The position numbers were made by a program, and so were the translations under genes. A stretch of 64,000 nt of DNA from JADJOY01 sp046331705 [NCBI: bacterium] (lineage in GTDB: Bacteria > JADJOY01), in the NCBI GenBank assembly GCA_046331705.1, contig JAXLQJ010000006.1, forward strand, positions 62,001 through 126,000, read 5' to 3'. Below the pieces are notes generated by a model. The model was not told where the DNA came from and did no database searches. It worked only from the letters and a program-made list of their open reading frames with translations. Below are positions 27,390-36,270 of the stretch, in pieces; positions within the stretch are counted from its first letter, which is position 1, and every line of letters starts with the position of its first letter.

Positions 27390-29595
27390 CGCGGGGACTT
27401 CGACCATCTTCGACCTTCTCCACGAGGGGGTCCGGCGATGGATCTACGAGCGACGCTGGCGGGAGCTGCGCCCGATCCAGGAGCGCACGGCCCGGCTCGT
27501 GCTTTCCGGTGATCAGGATGTGCTCGTCTCCGCTGCCACGGCCGGCGGCAAGACCGAGGCCGCCTTCCTGCCGATCGCCTCCCGTCTCGCGGAGGTGCGC
27601 GACCCCGGCTTCGCGTGCCTCGCGGTCATCCCTCTCAAGGCCCTCATCAACGACCAGCATCCTCGTCTCGAAGCACTCTTTGCTGGGGTCGGCATCGAGG
27701 TCCATCGGTGGCATGGCGACGTGTCCGCCAGCGCCAAGCGGAAGCTCAAGCTCAAGCCGGCCGGGGTCTTGCTGATCACGCCGGAGTCGCTCGAGGCCCT
27801 CTTCGTGCTGCAGGGGCCGAAGATTCCAGCGCTGTTCGCATCCCTTCGATTCGTGGTCGTCGATGAAGTCCACTCCTTCATCGGAACTGAGCGCGGGCGG
27901 CAGCTCCAGTCGCTACTCCACCGAGTCGAGCTCGGGATCGGCCGCCGCGTACCGCGGCTTGCCCTCTCCGCCACGCTTGGCGACCTGAGCCTTGCCGCGG
28001 AGTTTCTGCGCCCGGGCCAGGCGGCTGCGGTCGCGCGGGTCACCGATGACGGGGGCGGAACGGCGATCCGACTACTGATCAAAGGATACGAGCACCGTAC
28101 GCCGATGCCGCCGCCCCAGTCGGCGCTCACGGGGGAACCGAGTGCCGACGAAGTCGACGACCAGGCCGACATCCGGGACATCGCGCGTCACATGTTCGCC
28201 AAGCTCCGAACGACGAACAATCTGATCTTCGCGAACAGTCGCGCTCGCGTATACCGGGCCGACCACCCCGGCGGCTCTCGGAGACCGCTCGCGTTCCGAA
28301 CGAGTTCTTCCCGCATCACGGGAGCCTCGCTCGAGAGATCCGCGAAGAGGCCGAGCGACGGATGAAGAATGAGACTCTGCCGGCCAACACGTGCACGAGC
28401 ACGCTCGAGCTCGGGATCGACGTAGGCCTGGTCAGCGCAGTCGCGCAGGTCGGCTGCCCACCGAGCGTTTCGTCGATGCGACAACGGCTCGGACGTTCGG
28501 GGCGCCGAGGCAACCAGCCGGCCACGCTCTGGTTGTACGTCACCGAGCCCGAGATCGTGGCGACCTCCCGCCTGATCGACCGGCTGAGGCAGGAACTCGT
28601 TCAGGCGATCGCGATGGTCGAGCTCCTGAACGAGTCCTGGTGTGAGCCGCCCGATGTCGGGCGGCTACACCTCTCGACACTCGTCCAGCAGCTTCTCTCT
28701 CTCGTCGCCCAGCACGGTGGGATCCGACCGCGCGAAGCATGGGTTGCGCTCTGCGGAAACGGCGCGTTTCGACGGATCGACTGCAGTTCGCGACGCTCGT
28801 CCGCGAGCTCGGCCGCCGCGAGCTGCTGACTCAGACCTCGGATGGCGATCTGGCGCTCGGGCTCGTCGGTGAACGGATCGTAGACCACCAGCAGCTCTTC
28901 TCTGCGTTCAGCTCCCGAGGAATACCGGCAGGCTCGAGGCTCACGGCAGGCCGCTCGGCACGATGCCGATCACGCAGCCGGTCTACCCGGGGCTCTACCT
29001 GATTCGGCGGCCGTCGCTGGCGCGTCGAGACCGTCGACCCGCAGGCTCGATTCGTCCAGCTGGCGCCCGCCGGCGCGGGTTTCCGGAGCTGCCCAGCTTC
29101 GCTGGGGTGGGTGCACGAGTTCACGATCGCGTACGCGAGAAGATGCGACGGATCCTGAGTGGGGAGCGCTCGCCCCAGTACCTTGATTCGACCGCGAGTC
29201 GCCTGCTCGCTCAGGCGCAGACGACCTACCGTGATCACGCGCTGGCGCGCGAGACCGTTGTTGCCGATGGTTCCGACACGCTCGTATTCCCCTGGGCCGG
29301 CGATCGGGTCATCCACACGCTAATGGTGGCACTCGCGGATCGAGGCCTCGACGTCACGAGCGTCGGCCTGGCGCTATCGGTCACCGATTCCAGTCCGGAG
29401 GTTGTGCGCGCTGCGTCGCGAGCCCTGCTCGACGCGGGCCCACCCGAAGCAGTCTCCATCGCCCGGCGAGTCCAGAATCAGGTAGAGGAGAAGTACGATC
29501 AGTTTCTTCCAGCCGACCTTCTCGCGGTCGACTACGCATCCAGGGCACTCGACGTAGACGGCGCCTGGCGTCGACTCGCCGAAATCGCGCGGTAG
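27355..29595 (+). pseudogene. BrxHI-like superfamily 2 DNA helicase, broken by about six frameshifts
   Basis: The start (ATG 27355 or 27361) overlaps the end of the ATPase. Intact first part: Q-motif-like WRELRPIQERTARL, Walker A SAATAGGKTEAAF, DEVH box FVVVDEVHSF, motif III LALSATLGD. Homology then jumps frame repeatedly: to VPNEFFPHHGSLAREI (from about 28265), DRLQFATLVRELGRRELLT (about 28780), PEEYRQARG (28914), GTMPITQPVYPGLYLI (about 28950), WRVETVDPQARFVQLAPAG (29018) and back to PSFAGVGARVHDRVREKM (about 29090), then open to 29595. Total span equals about 745 codons, close to the family length, so the changes are small indels, not deletions. Upstream partner genes are open. Sequencing error cannot be fully excluded. 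Confidence 0.85.
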
Positions 29596-29682
29596 CGACG
29601 ACTCTCCCGCCCGTGTTGCGTACTGCTGTGGCACGACGCTATCGGGGTGCCGGGCAGCGAACGTGAGGGCGGATGCCAGCGC

Positions 29683-30495
29683 CTACGACTCGGGGTCAGG
29701 GGCGCCAGGGAGAATGCCGCCGCAGTGGGGACACGACGCTTGCTTCCTGCGTGCCGCGATCCCTTCCTCGATCAACCCCGCACCGAGAATGCCGGCTGGT
29801 AAGGCGAAGAATCCAATCCCCAGCACCGCGATCACCGACGCGACCAATTTTCCGAGGTCCGTCACAGGGTAGGTGTCGCCGTAGCCCACCGTCGTCAGGG
29901 TCATCACCGCCCACCACATCGACGCGGGGATACTCGTGAACACCTCCGGCTGAGCTTCGGACTCCGCGTGGTACATCAGCGACGCCGCGAGGATCAAGAG
30001 AACGAAGAGAACAGCGAACGTGAGCACCAGTTGCTCGCGTTGACGGCGGAACGCAGCAGCCATGTGCTGCATCGCTCTCGAATACCGACCCAGGCGGGCA
30101 AGGCGAAACGTGCGGAGGAGCCGGAACACCCGAACGAACCGCGCGTCGAGCGGCAGCGCCGCCAAGTAGAACGGGAGGATCGCGGTCAGGTCGAGAAGAG
30201 CCATCGGCGACAGCGCGAATCTGATCCGCCCCGCCACCGGGGACGACCATCGTGGATCCTCGACGCACGACCAAATCCTGACCAGGTACTCCGCCGAAAA
30301 GATGGCGACTGAAACCACCTCGAACCGGTCGAACGCGACCGGTGCCATCCGGTAGACGCTGCCCACGGTGCCGATCACGGCCGCCGCCACGTTGAGACCA
30401 ATCAGCATCATCAAGGCGCCGCCCACGGCCTGAGCCACCCGGTCTCCAGCCGGACGTGACTCCAGTAGGTCGAAGCAGCGTCGTCGAAGCGTCAC
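29683..30495 (-). CDS. Voltage-gated-type potassium channel
   Basis: 270 residues, six-transmembrane Kv-like layout. S1 (GALMMLIGLNVAAAVIGTV), S2, S3, and S4 with regularly spaced arginines (RFVRVFRLLRTFRLARLGR). S5 (LTFAVLFVLLILAASLMY), pore helix and the K+ selectivity filter TLTTVGYGDTYP, then S6 (VIAVLGIGFFALPAGILG). The C-terminus carries a CPHCGG half-ribbon, unusual for this family. GTG start at 30495 without a clear ribosome-binding site. Convergent with the helicase remnant. Confidence 0.9.
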   Translation of the reverse strand: MTLRRRCFDLLESRPAGDRVAQAVGGALMMLIGLNVAAAVIGTVGSVYRMAPVAFDRFEVVSVAIFSAEYLVRIWSCVEDPRWSSPVAGRIRFALSPMALLDLTAILPFYLAALPLDARFVRVFRLLRTFRLARLGRYSRAMQHMAAAFRRQREQLVLTFAVLFVLLILAASLMYHAESEAQPEVFTSIPASMWWAVMTLTTVGYGDTYPVTDLGKLVASVIAVLGIGFFALPAGILGAGLIEEGIAARRKQASCPHCGGILPGAPDPES

Positions 30496-30713
30496 CTAGG
30501 GATCTCGCTAAGACCGAACCCGCCGGAAACACGCGCAGCGGCGGGTTGTGCGCAGGTAATCCTAGGAACCGGCGGCGGTCTGCGCAAGGCGAACCGCATG
30601 ACGGCGCTCCCGGCCTTGGCCAGGTTGGCGAGGATCTCGCGCGCTTCCTCGCACGTGATCTCGCGGCCGTACAGCGGGCTCCGGATCTTGATCGTGTAGT
30701 CGATGCCTGATGA
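30492..30713 (-). other. Possible gene remnant (protein-like open frame without start)
   Basis: Within the 435-base gap 30496-30930, a minus-strand frame of 73 codons with protein-like sequence (IDYTIKIRSPLYGREITCEE, REILANLAKAGSAVMRFALR) is bounded upstream by a TGA at 30714-30716 and lacks a plausible start. It could be the 3' remnant of a gene disrupted near the island. Family not recognised. The rest of the gap shows nothing. Confidence 0.25.
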
Positions 30714-30930
30714 TCACGTTGTGGCACTGACGCGATGAGCGTCGGCGGCTCGGGTGGTGCGGTGTTAGCGGCGTTTCCATCGCCGCGGATCGCGGCTCGC
30801 GTGCATCACGCCAGCGACGACGATCGTCGCAACCGAAGACGACCGGCCTTCGTGTGGTCGGACCGTCGGTCTCCGCTCGTGAACCAATGGCCGCGGGTCG
30901 TGGCGGGTCGAGGGACGATCCGCGGAACCG

Positions 30931-32835
30931 TCACGGACGATCGCGCGCCCAGAACGATCGTCCGGCACCTTCCCACAGTCGCTGCGCCTGCCCGGTGGCG
31001 AGATCGACGAGGCCGAGCGCTGTGTTCCCCAACCCGGTGAACACGATCTGGCCGGTCGCCGTCACCGCGAGGTGCTCGATGTCGGGTTCCAGGACCGCGA
31101 CCTGCGTGACCTTGTGTGTGTGGAGGTTCATCGCGATCAACGAGTCGTAGACCGTCAGGAAGAGCAGCTGACCCGTCGGGTCGAGAGCGATGGCCGTGGG
31201 GCGGACGACGTCCGAGGCCCAGTCGCCGAGCGTGAGCTCACGCGCGCGATGAGCCGAGCGATCGACTTCGTAGACGCGATCGGCGAGCAGGTACGCCGCG
31301 CCGCATCGCGCAGCGAGCTCGACCTCGTAGGCGTAGTCGACGGAGGTCGGACCGTCGCGGCCGGCGCCGCGGACTTGCGGCGCTGGCTCGTGGCCGAATC
31401 CGATCGCGTCAGGCGGAATCACGGCGGTGGGGCTCGACGGCGCGTAGCTGGGGAATTCACCGGCGGCGACGAGCTCGCGGCCACCGTCACACGATGCGAG
31501 ATCGACCGCCCAGTCGTTCGATTGAGCGACACCCGGCGTCAGTGCCCCGGAGTCGAGATCGACGCGCGACACGTTGCTGCTGACCACGCGCGTCAGTCGG
31601 TCTTGGAACGAGTGCGCCGTGACGAGGACGAGCTCGTGCGGGGCGTCGAGCCACGCCAGCGAAAGCGCGTCCCACACGCCGAACGGGCGCTTCAGGGTTC
31701 CGGCGTAGGGCGGCGGAAGGTCGGCGCCGTTCGCCAGCTCGATCCGGCGAAGTCGATCGCTCGCTGGTCTCGGGTCCGCCACGATCGCGCTGCTTCCGTC
31801 GCCGTCGAGCGTGAGCGCTGCGGGCGCGCCCATTCCCGACACGAGCCGCGTGGCGCTGTGTGTGGTGGCGTCGTACTCGAAGACGTCGGACCCTGCGGCG
31901 AACCACATGTGATCGCAGCTCGCGTTGGTGGCGAGCGGCCCCACGGGATCGCCGAGGGAGAGGTCGCTCGGTACCTGGACCGTCGTGACGCGCTCGAGGG
32001 TCACGGGATCGAGACCGTCGAAGACGACCTGGTAGCCCGGCGCGGCCGCGTCACTCGCGACTCCGGGAGTGTGACCGCGGAAGAGCACGGTCCCGCCGCA
32101 CCCGAACGAAAGCGTCTCCGCGCGCCCGTCCGCAGCGCCGTCGACGAGCGAGCCGTCGGTGAGATCGCAGCGCCGCAGCGTTCCCTGAGGCTGGCTGATG
32201 TACGGAATGCTGAGCTCGCTGGTTTCGTAGAGCCAGCGGCCCGAGGGGTCGACGGCAGCCGGCAAGAGTTCCGCGCAGGTGTCGAGACGTTCGCGAGCGC
32301 CGGTCGCCACGTCGATGCGGTCGATGCCGCCGTTCCAGACGAAGAGATGCTTCGCGCCGGCATCGCCCAGGAATCCCCGTCCCGAGATCGAGGCCTCGAG
32401 AGTCGAGGAGTCGCCGGATGCGATGGTCACGCGGCGGACGAGCCCGCCCGAGATCATCGGCCCGGTGTACGTCGACGGCGGGTAGTCCTCGGGCGCGGCC
32501 TGTCCTTGAAGGGTGAGCGCCGTCGCACCGTTGCCCTCGCTCACGAGACCGACGAAGAATCCTGGGATGCGATTCAGCTCGCCGCTCGCGAGGTCGAGCA
32601 GCGCGAGCCGCCCGGCGCCGCGCTCCAAGATCAAGAGATGGCGTTCATCGCCCGACACCATGATCTCTTTCGGGTTCGAGAGCCCGCGCGCCGTCTCGGT
32701 GCCGAGGAGGATCGGCGTTGCCGGCAGTGGATACGGCGACTCGGAGGAGCTTCCGCCGCACGCCGCGGTGAATGCGAGCGCGAGCGTGAGCGAACGCGCG
32801 CACGCATGGATCCAGTGGTGCGAGCCACCGATCAT
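30931..32835 (-). CDS. Beta-propeller lipoprotein of unknown function
   Basis: 634 residues. Signal with a likely lipobox (LALAFTAACGGSSS, Cys near residue 26), then a repeated propeller-like pattern across the whole protein (LLILERGAGRLALLDLASGE, LFVWNGGIDRIDVATG, MWFAAGSDVFEYDATTHSAT, LFLTVYDSLIAMNLHTH, IVFTGLGNTALGLVDLATGQ), consistent with a seven- or eight-bladed propeller. Probably faces the periplasm or cell surface. ATG at 32835 is preferred because GAGGGTG lies just upstream; an in-frame ATG at 32847 is possible. No enzyme motif. Confidence 0.75.
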   Translation of the reverse strand: MIGGSHHWIHACARSLTLALAFTAACGGSSSESPYPLPATPILLGTETARGLSNPKEIMVSGDERHLLILERGAGRLALLDLASGELNRIPGFFVGLVSEGNGATALTLQGQAAPEDYPPSTYTGPMISGGLVRRVTIASGDSSTLEASISGRGFLGDAGAKHLFVWNGGIDRIDVATGARERLDTCAELLPAAVDPSGRWLYETSELSIPYISQPQGTLRRCDLTDGSLVDGAADGRAETLSFGCGGTVLFRGHTPGVASDAAAPGYQVVFDGLDPVTLERVTTVQVPSDLSLGDPVGPLATNASCDHMWFAAGSDVFEYDATTHSATRLVSGMGAPAALTLDGDGSSAIVADPRPASDRLRRIELANGADLPPPYAGTLKRPFGVWDALSLAWLDAPHELVLVTAHSFQDRLTRVVSSNVSRVDLDSGALTPGVAQSNDWAVDLASCDGGRELVAAGEFPSYAPSSPTAVIPPDAIGFGHEPAPQVRGAGRDGPTSVDYAYEVELAARCGAAYLLADRVYEVDRSAHRARELTLGDWASDVVRPTAIALDPTGQLLFLTVYDSLIAMNLHTHKVTQVAVLEPDIEHLAVTATGQIVFTGLGNTALGLVDLATGQAQRLWEGAGRSFWARDRP

Positions 32836-33348
32836 GAGCACCCTCATCGCAGATGGACGGCACACGCTCCATCCGCCACATGCGAGCCCCCGTCACGCCG
32901 GGATCGGACGTGGACCGGCAACAACCACTAGCGTCAGCCACGAAAGCATGCGCATGACGAGGCGGCAAACGAGGCGAGGACGGGCGGCTCGCCGCAGGAG
33001 CCGCGGCACGAATCGTGGGCATGCACCCCTTTTCGATCAACGGCGTCACGGGCTCGAGCGCCGTCGCGATCGCGAGCGTCCCGCAGGCGAGCGTCGCGCG
33101 TCCGCGGGACGTTCCTCGCGGGCTGGTGGGGCGCCGATTGGCGTCGCTGCGACCGCAGTCCGTGCGCGAATCGTCTGCCGAGGGTGGATCGCGTGGGGAT
33201 GTGCGGCCTCTGCGCACGAGCTGCCTGGGCGAAGCCCGTAATGCGGGACGGGCTCCTGACGCGTGTTGCCGCAACGCCCATCGCGGCGCCTGCGCCGGTC
33301 ACAGCGCGCTGCGCGGACGCGCTCGATGACAGCGGCTCGTGCCCGCCT
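32836..33348. other. Intergenic region, about 510 bases
   Basis: Between the propeller lipoprotein start and the TetR gene stop. Several overlapping open frames exist on both strands but they are Arg/Ala-rich, lack ribosome-binding sites and resemble random high-GC frames. No RNA gene or repeat is seen. Confidence 0.4.
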
Positions 33349-34059
33349 TCACGGTGCGGCGGCGGCTTCGAAGATTCGGGCGAAGCCTTCGACGAGCTGT
33401 TCGTCGGAGTAGAGCAGGGGATCGTCGACGCTCTCGACCATCCCCTTCATCGTGAGGAGCCCGATCGCGGCGAGGTTCGCGAGGAACGCCATGAGGCGGG
33501 GCTCGACGGGCGCTCGGCTCGGGCGCCTCTTCCGATCCTCGGTCAGCCGCTTCGCGGCGCCGGCGTACCAGAGGTCGTTGAGCGGGCGGATGCGCGCGAA
33601 CTGGTGGGCGTCGAAGTGGAGCGCGCCGTTGCCGGCGACCTGCCCCTGGAGGAACGCGAGTCGGAAGTCGTCGATGCGCGGTGCGAAGACGCGGACGGTC
33701 TCCTGGATGATCGCGCGTAGCGCCTGGCCGCCGTCCCGCGCCGCCTCGACGGCGTCGTGGACGGCGCGCGCATGGGTCTCGAGGGCGCGAAACACGAGCT
33801 CGAACAGGATCGCGTCCTTCGACGGGTAGTAGTAGTAGAGCGCGGTCTTCGTCACCCCGACCTCCTGGGCGACGGCGTCGAGGGTGGTGGCCGCGATGCC
33901 GTTGCGCATCAGCACGCGGCGCGCGCCCTCCAGGATCTCCTCGCGTGATTGCTCGCGGCGCCGCTCGCGGCGGGCGATTCTCGGGTTGGCGTCGGTGCGC
34001 GCTGGGGACGCGTTGCGGCGCTTGGCGGGGCTCGTGGCGCGTTTCGGTGCGGATCTCAT
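33349..34059 (-). CDS. TetR-family transcriptional regulator
   Basis: 236 residues. A basic N-terminal extension of about 35 residues precedes the TetR helix-turn-helix (residues about 38-85: REEILEGARRVLMRNGIAAT, TLDAVAQEVGVTKTALYYYY, then PSKDAILFEL). The C-terminal ligand domain is alpha-helical and ends FARIFEAAAAP. Divergent from the metallo-beta-lactamase-fold gene at 34196; a 13-bp near-perfect palindrome lies between them, as expected for a local repressor. Ligand unknown. Confidence 0.9.
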   Translation of the reverse strand: MRSAPKRATSPAKRRNASPARTDANPRIARRERRREQSREEILEGARRVLMRNGIAATTLDAVAQEVGVTKTALYYYYPSKDAILFELVFRALETHARAVHDAVEAARDGGQALRAIIQETVRVFAPRIDDFRLAFLQGQVAGNGALHFDAHQFARIRPLNDLWYAGAAKRLTEDRKRRPSRAPVEPRLMAFLANLAAIGLLTMKGMVESVDDPLLYSDEQLVEGFARIFEAAAAP

Positions 34060-34090
34060 GATGGGAGTCTACCGTGATGCGTGTAATTTG

Positions 34091-34103
34091 ACCAACGGTA
34101 GGT
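34091..34103. promoter_or_regulatory. Operator candidate between TetR gene and MBL-fold gene
   Basis: ACCAACGGTAGGT: outer half-sites ACC/GGT and inner AC/GT pair around a central G, one mismatched pair. It overlaps the TTGACC (34088-34093) that could be a -35 element for the plus-strand gene. The surrounding 40 bases are unusually A/T-rich for this genome, fitting a promoter region. Confidence 0.5.
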
Positions 34104-34195
34104 TTTTATTGCGCACGGTCGATGATCGTGTTATCCATGGATTCACGAGCGCGCGCGAAGCGCCTCGCTCATGTCCCGACGAAAGGAGCCCAACC

Positions 34196-34915
34196 ATGAA
34201 GACCTCCACGCACGAGATCGCCGACCGCATCTACCGCATCTCCACCGTCGTCCCGGAGGCCGCCCCCGGCGGCTTCACGTTCAATCAGTTTCTCGTCGAC
34301 GCCGATCAGCCGCTGCTCTTCCACACCGGCCCACGCCGCATGTTCCCGCTGGTGTCGGAGGCGGTGGGGCGCATCGTGCCGCTCGAGCGGCTGCGATGGA
34401 TCACGTTCGGTCACGTGGAGTCCGACGAATGCGGCGCGATGAACCTGTTCCTCGCCGCCGCCCCGCGCGCCGAGGTCGCGCACGGCGCGATCGGCTGCAT
34501 GACCTCGCTCGAGGACCTGTGCGATCGGCCGCCGCGGAAGCTCGACGACGGCGAGGTGCTCGATCTGGGCGGCAAGCGAGTCCGCCACCTGGACACGCCG
34601 CACGTTCCGCACAACTGGGAGGCGCGCGTCCTCTTCGAGGAGACCACCAAGACGCTCTTCTGCGGCGATCTCTTCACTCACCTCGGCGATGGTCCGGCGC
34701 TGACCGAAGGCGACATCGTCGGCCCCGCGCTCGCCGCGGAGGATGTCTTCCACGCCACCTCGCTCACGGCCGCCACCGGCCCGACGATCCGCCGGCTCGC
34801 GGCGCTCGAGCCGCGGACGCTCGCGATCATGCACGGCTCGTCGACGCAGACGCGCTGCGCCGAATCGCTCGCCAGCCTCGCCGACGCCTACGACGCGATG
34901 CTCGCACGCGGCTGA
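34196..34915 (+). CDS. MBL-fold metalloprotein of the flavodiiron (ODP) type
   Basis: 239 residues, a stand-alone metallo-beta-lactamase fold. The metal motif reads HVESDECGAMN, i.e. H-x-E-x-D as in the di-iron oxygen/NO-binding domain of flavodiiron proteins and unlike the HxHxDH of hydrolases. Later ligand-containing motifs TPHVPHNWE, LFCGDLFTH and IMHGSS are present. There is no flavodoxin domain, so electrons would have to come from a separate partner. Suggests O2, NO or peroxide handling (inference). AAAGGAG lies 8 bases before the ATG. Probably repressed by the divergent TetR. Confidence 0.82.
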   Translation: MKTSTHEIADRIYRISTVVPEAAPGGFTFNQFLVDADQPLLFHTGPRRMFPLVSEAVGRIVPLERLRWITFGHVESDECGAMNLFLAAAPRAEVAHGAIGCMTSLEDLCDRPPRKLDDGEVLDLGGKRVRHLDTPHVPHNWEARVLFEETTKTLFCGDLFTHLGDGPALTEGDIVGPALAAEDVFHATSLTAATGPTIRRLAALEPRTLAIMHGSSTQTRCAESLASLADAYDAMLARG

Positions 34916-34941
34916 GAACCGGGATCCACCACCCCGAAGTC

Positions 34942-34974
34942 GCCGTTGGCGAGAGCACGACTCTCGCCAACGGC
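34942..34974. terminator. Strong hairpin between convergent genes
   Basis: Perfect 14-bp inverted repeat GCCGTTGGCGAGAG / CTCTCGCCAACGGC with a 5-nt loop, between the end of the MBL gene (34915) and the end of the glycosidase-like gene (35035). No T-run on either side, so it may act as a Rho-assisted or bidirectional terminator. Confidence 0.65.
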
Positions 34975-35034
34975 CCGAGTGCCGCCACGCTGGCCGGCCG
35001 GATCGCGGCACCGCTCGGCGGGTGCCGACGCGCC

Positions 35035-36150
35035 TCACGACGCGCAGCTTCGAAATGCGCGGCGCAGGGCTTCGAAGGCCGGCTTTCGCGATCCGTCGCT
35101 GCGCACCAATCCCCAGTAGGGCTCGATTCGCTCGAACAGCGTCTCGCCCTGGAACCAGCGCATCCGCCCCTCGGGCGAGCAGAGGTTGTAGTAGTAGTAA
35201 CCATTCGCGCCGCTGCGGATGGTGGCCTCGATCGCGCGCTCGATGTATCGAACCTGGCCTTCCTCGCTGAACCCGCGATAGGCCGGCGCGGTGGGATAGC
35301 CGGCCTCGAGCACCATCACGGGCTTGCCCGCGGCGACGTCCAGCGCGGTCGCGGTGGTGCGCGCAACCTTCGCGCCGCGGGACCAATGGCCGAGGACGTA
35401 GTCGGGGTAGGCGTCGATCCCGATGACGTCGAGACGGTCGCGCCAGCGCGCGATGTCGCGGGTCCAGTGCATCCCCGGCAGCAGTCGGATGTCGGTCACG
35501 AAGTTGTGCGAGACCCGGGCCGTCGGGCTCTCGGTCTTCACGGCCTCGCGCAGCGTGTCGAGGATCGCGGTGAGGAACGACCAGCTCCACCACGAGCCAC
35601 CGAGTCGCCAGCGAACGAACGTCCGGGTCTCGCCGGCGCCGTTGAGCTCGTTCTCGAGCTGCCACAGCGAGACGCGGTCGCGGTACCGCCGCACGACCGC
35701 TCGCGCGTGAAGCAGCAGGTGCGCGAGGTAGCCCTCGCGTCCCACGATCGACGGGATGAACTTCATTCCGCTGGTCGGGTGCTCGAAGCTCGGTAGCGCG
35801 AAGTGGTAGCCGCCCCCCAAGACCAGGTGCAGCTCGATGCCGGCTGCGGTACACGCGTCCACCAGGTGGTCGTAGGCAGCCCAGCCGTGATTCTCGTCGC
35901 GGGCGTAGTCTTCCACTCGCTGATCCGTCACCTCGTGCCTGCCGAGCAGCGGTTGGGCGATGACGGGCTCGACGACTCCCCAGTGGATCCACGGGCGCCA
36001 CGCGTTCGCGCCCAGCTCGACCAGATGAGCCACGGCCTGGTCGATGCGCTGCTGCACGGCGAGCCCGCGATTCCAGGGGTAGAGCGAGTGGAAGAAGTTC
36101 ATGTGGCTGAAGCCCAGCCGGACCTGGTTCCCGAGATCGACCACGGCCAC
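35035..36150 (-). CDS. Glycoside hydrolase-like TIM-barrel protein (clan GH-A type)
   Basis: 371 residues with a TIM-barrel look. The beta-4 end carries VSLWQLENELNG with the Asn-Glu pair expected of the acid/base in clan GH-A, and a later strand VMVLEAGYPTA carries a glutamate suited as nucleophile. Early segments HMNFFHSLYPWNRG and ANAWRPWIHWGVVEP fit substrate-cleft loops. No signal peptide, so cytoplasmic unless exported otherwise. Substrate not determinable; the exact GH family is uncertain. It ends near a strong hairpin shared with the convergent MBL gene. Confidence 0.7.
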   Translation of the reverse strand: MAVVDLGNQVRLGFSHMNFFHSLYPWNRGLAVQQRIDQAVAHLVELGANAWRPWIHWGVVEPVIAQPLLGRHEVTDQRVEDYARDENHGWAAYDHLVDACTAAGIELHLVLGGGYHFALPSFEHPTSGMKFIPSIVGREGYLAHLLLHARAVVRRYRDRVSLWQLENELNGAGETRTFVRWRLGGSWWSWSFLTAILDTLREAVKTESPTARVSHNFVTDIRLLPGMHWTRDIARWRDRLDVIGIDAYPDYVLGHWSRGAKVARTTATALDVAAGKPVMVLEAGYPTAPAYRGFSEEGQVRYIERAIEATIRSGANGYYYYNLCSPEGRMRWFQGETLFERIEPYWGLVRSDGSRKPAFEALRRAFRSCAS

Positions 36151-36270
36151 CCTCCCACACCCTCCCGCCGCCTGTGTTGGCGGCAGCGGACACCGGTATA
36201 GCCGCCCGCCGGCGACGGTCGCGGCAGTCCGCTCGACCGCTGCCGATGGCGACGCGGTGCTAGGGCTGCG

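Noticed and set aside
23077-29595. Full BREX type-2 system
   Set aside because: Only BrxD- and BrxHI-like proteins are present; PglZ, the methyltransferase and BrxC are absent in the neighbourhood.
21880-33000. Second copy of the tRNA-Arg 3' end (attachment repeat) flanking the island
   Set aside because: Scanned by eye for the T-arm and acceptor sequence downstream to about 33 kb; no copy seen. A computed search would be needed to exclude a degenerate one.
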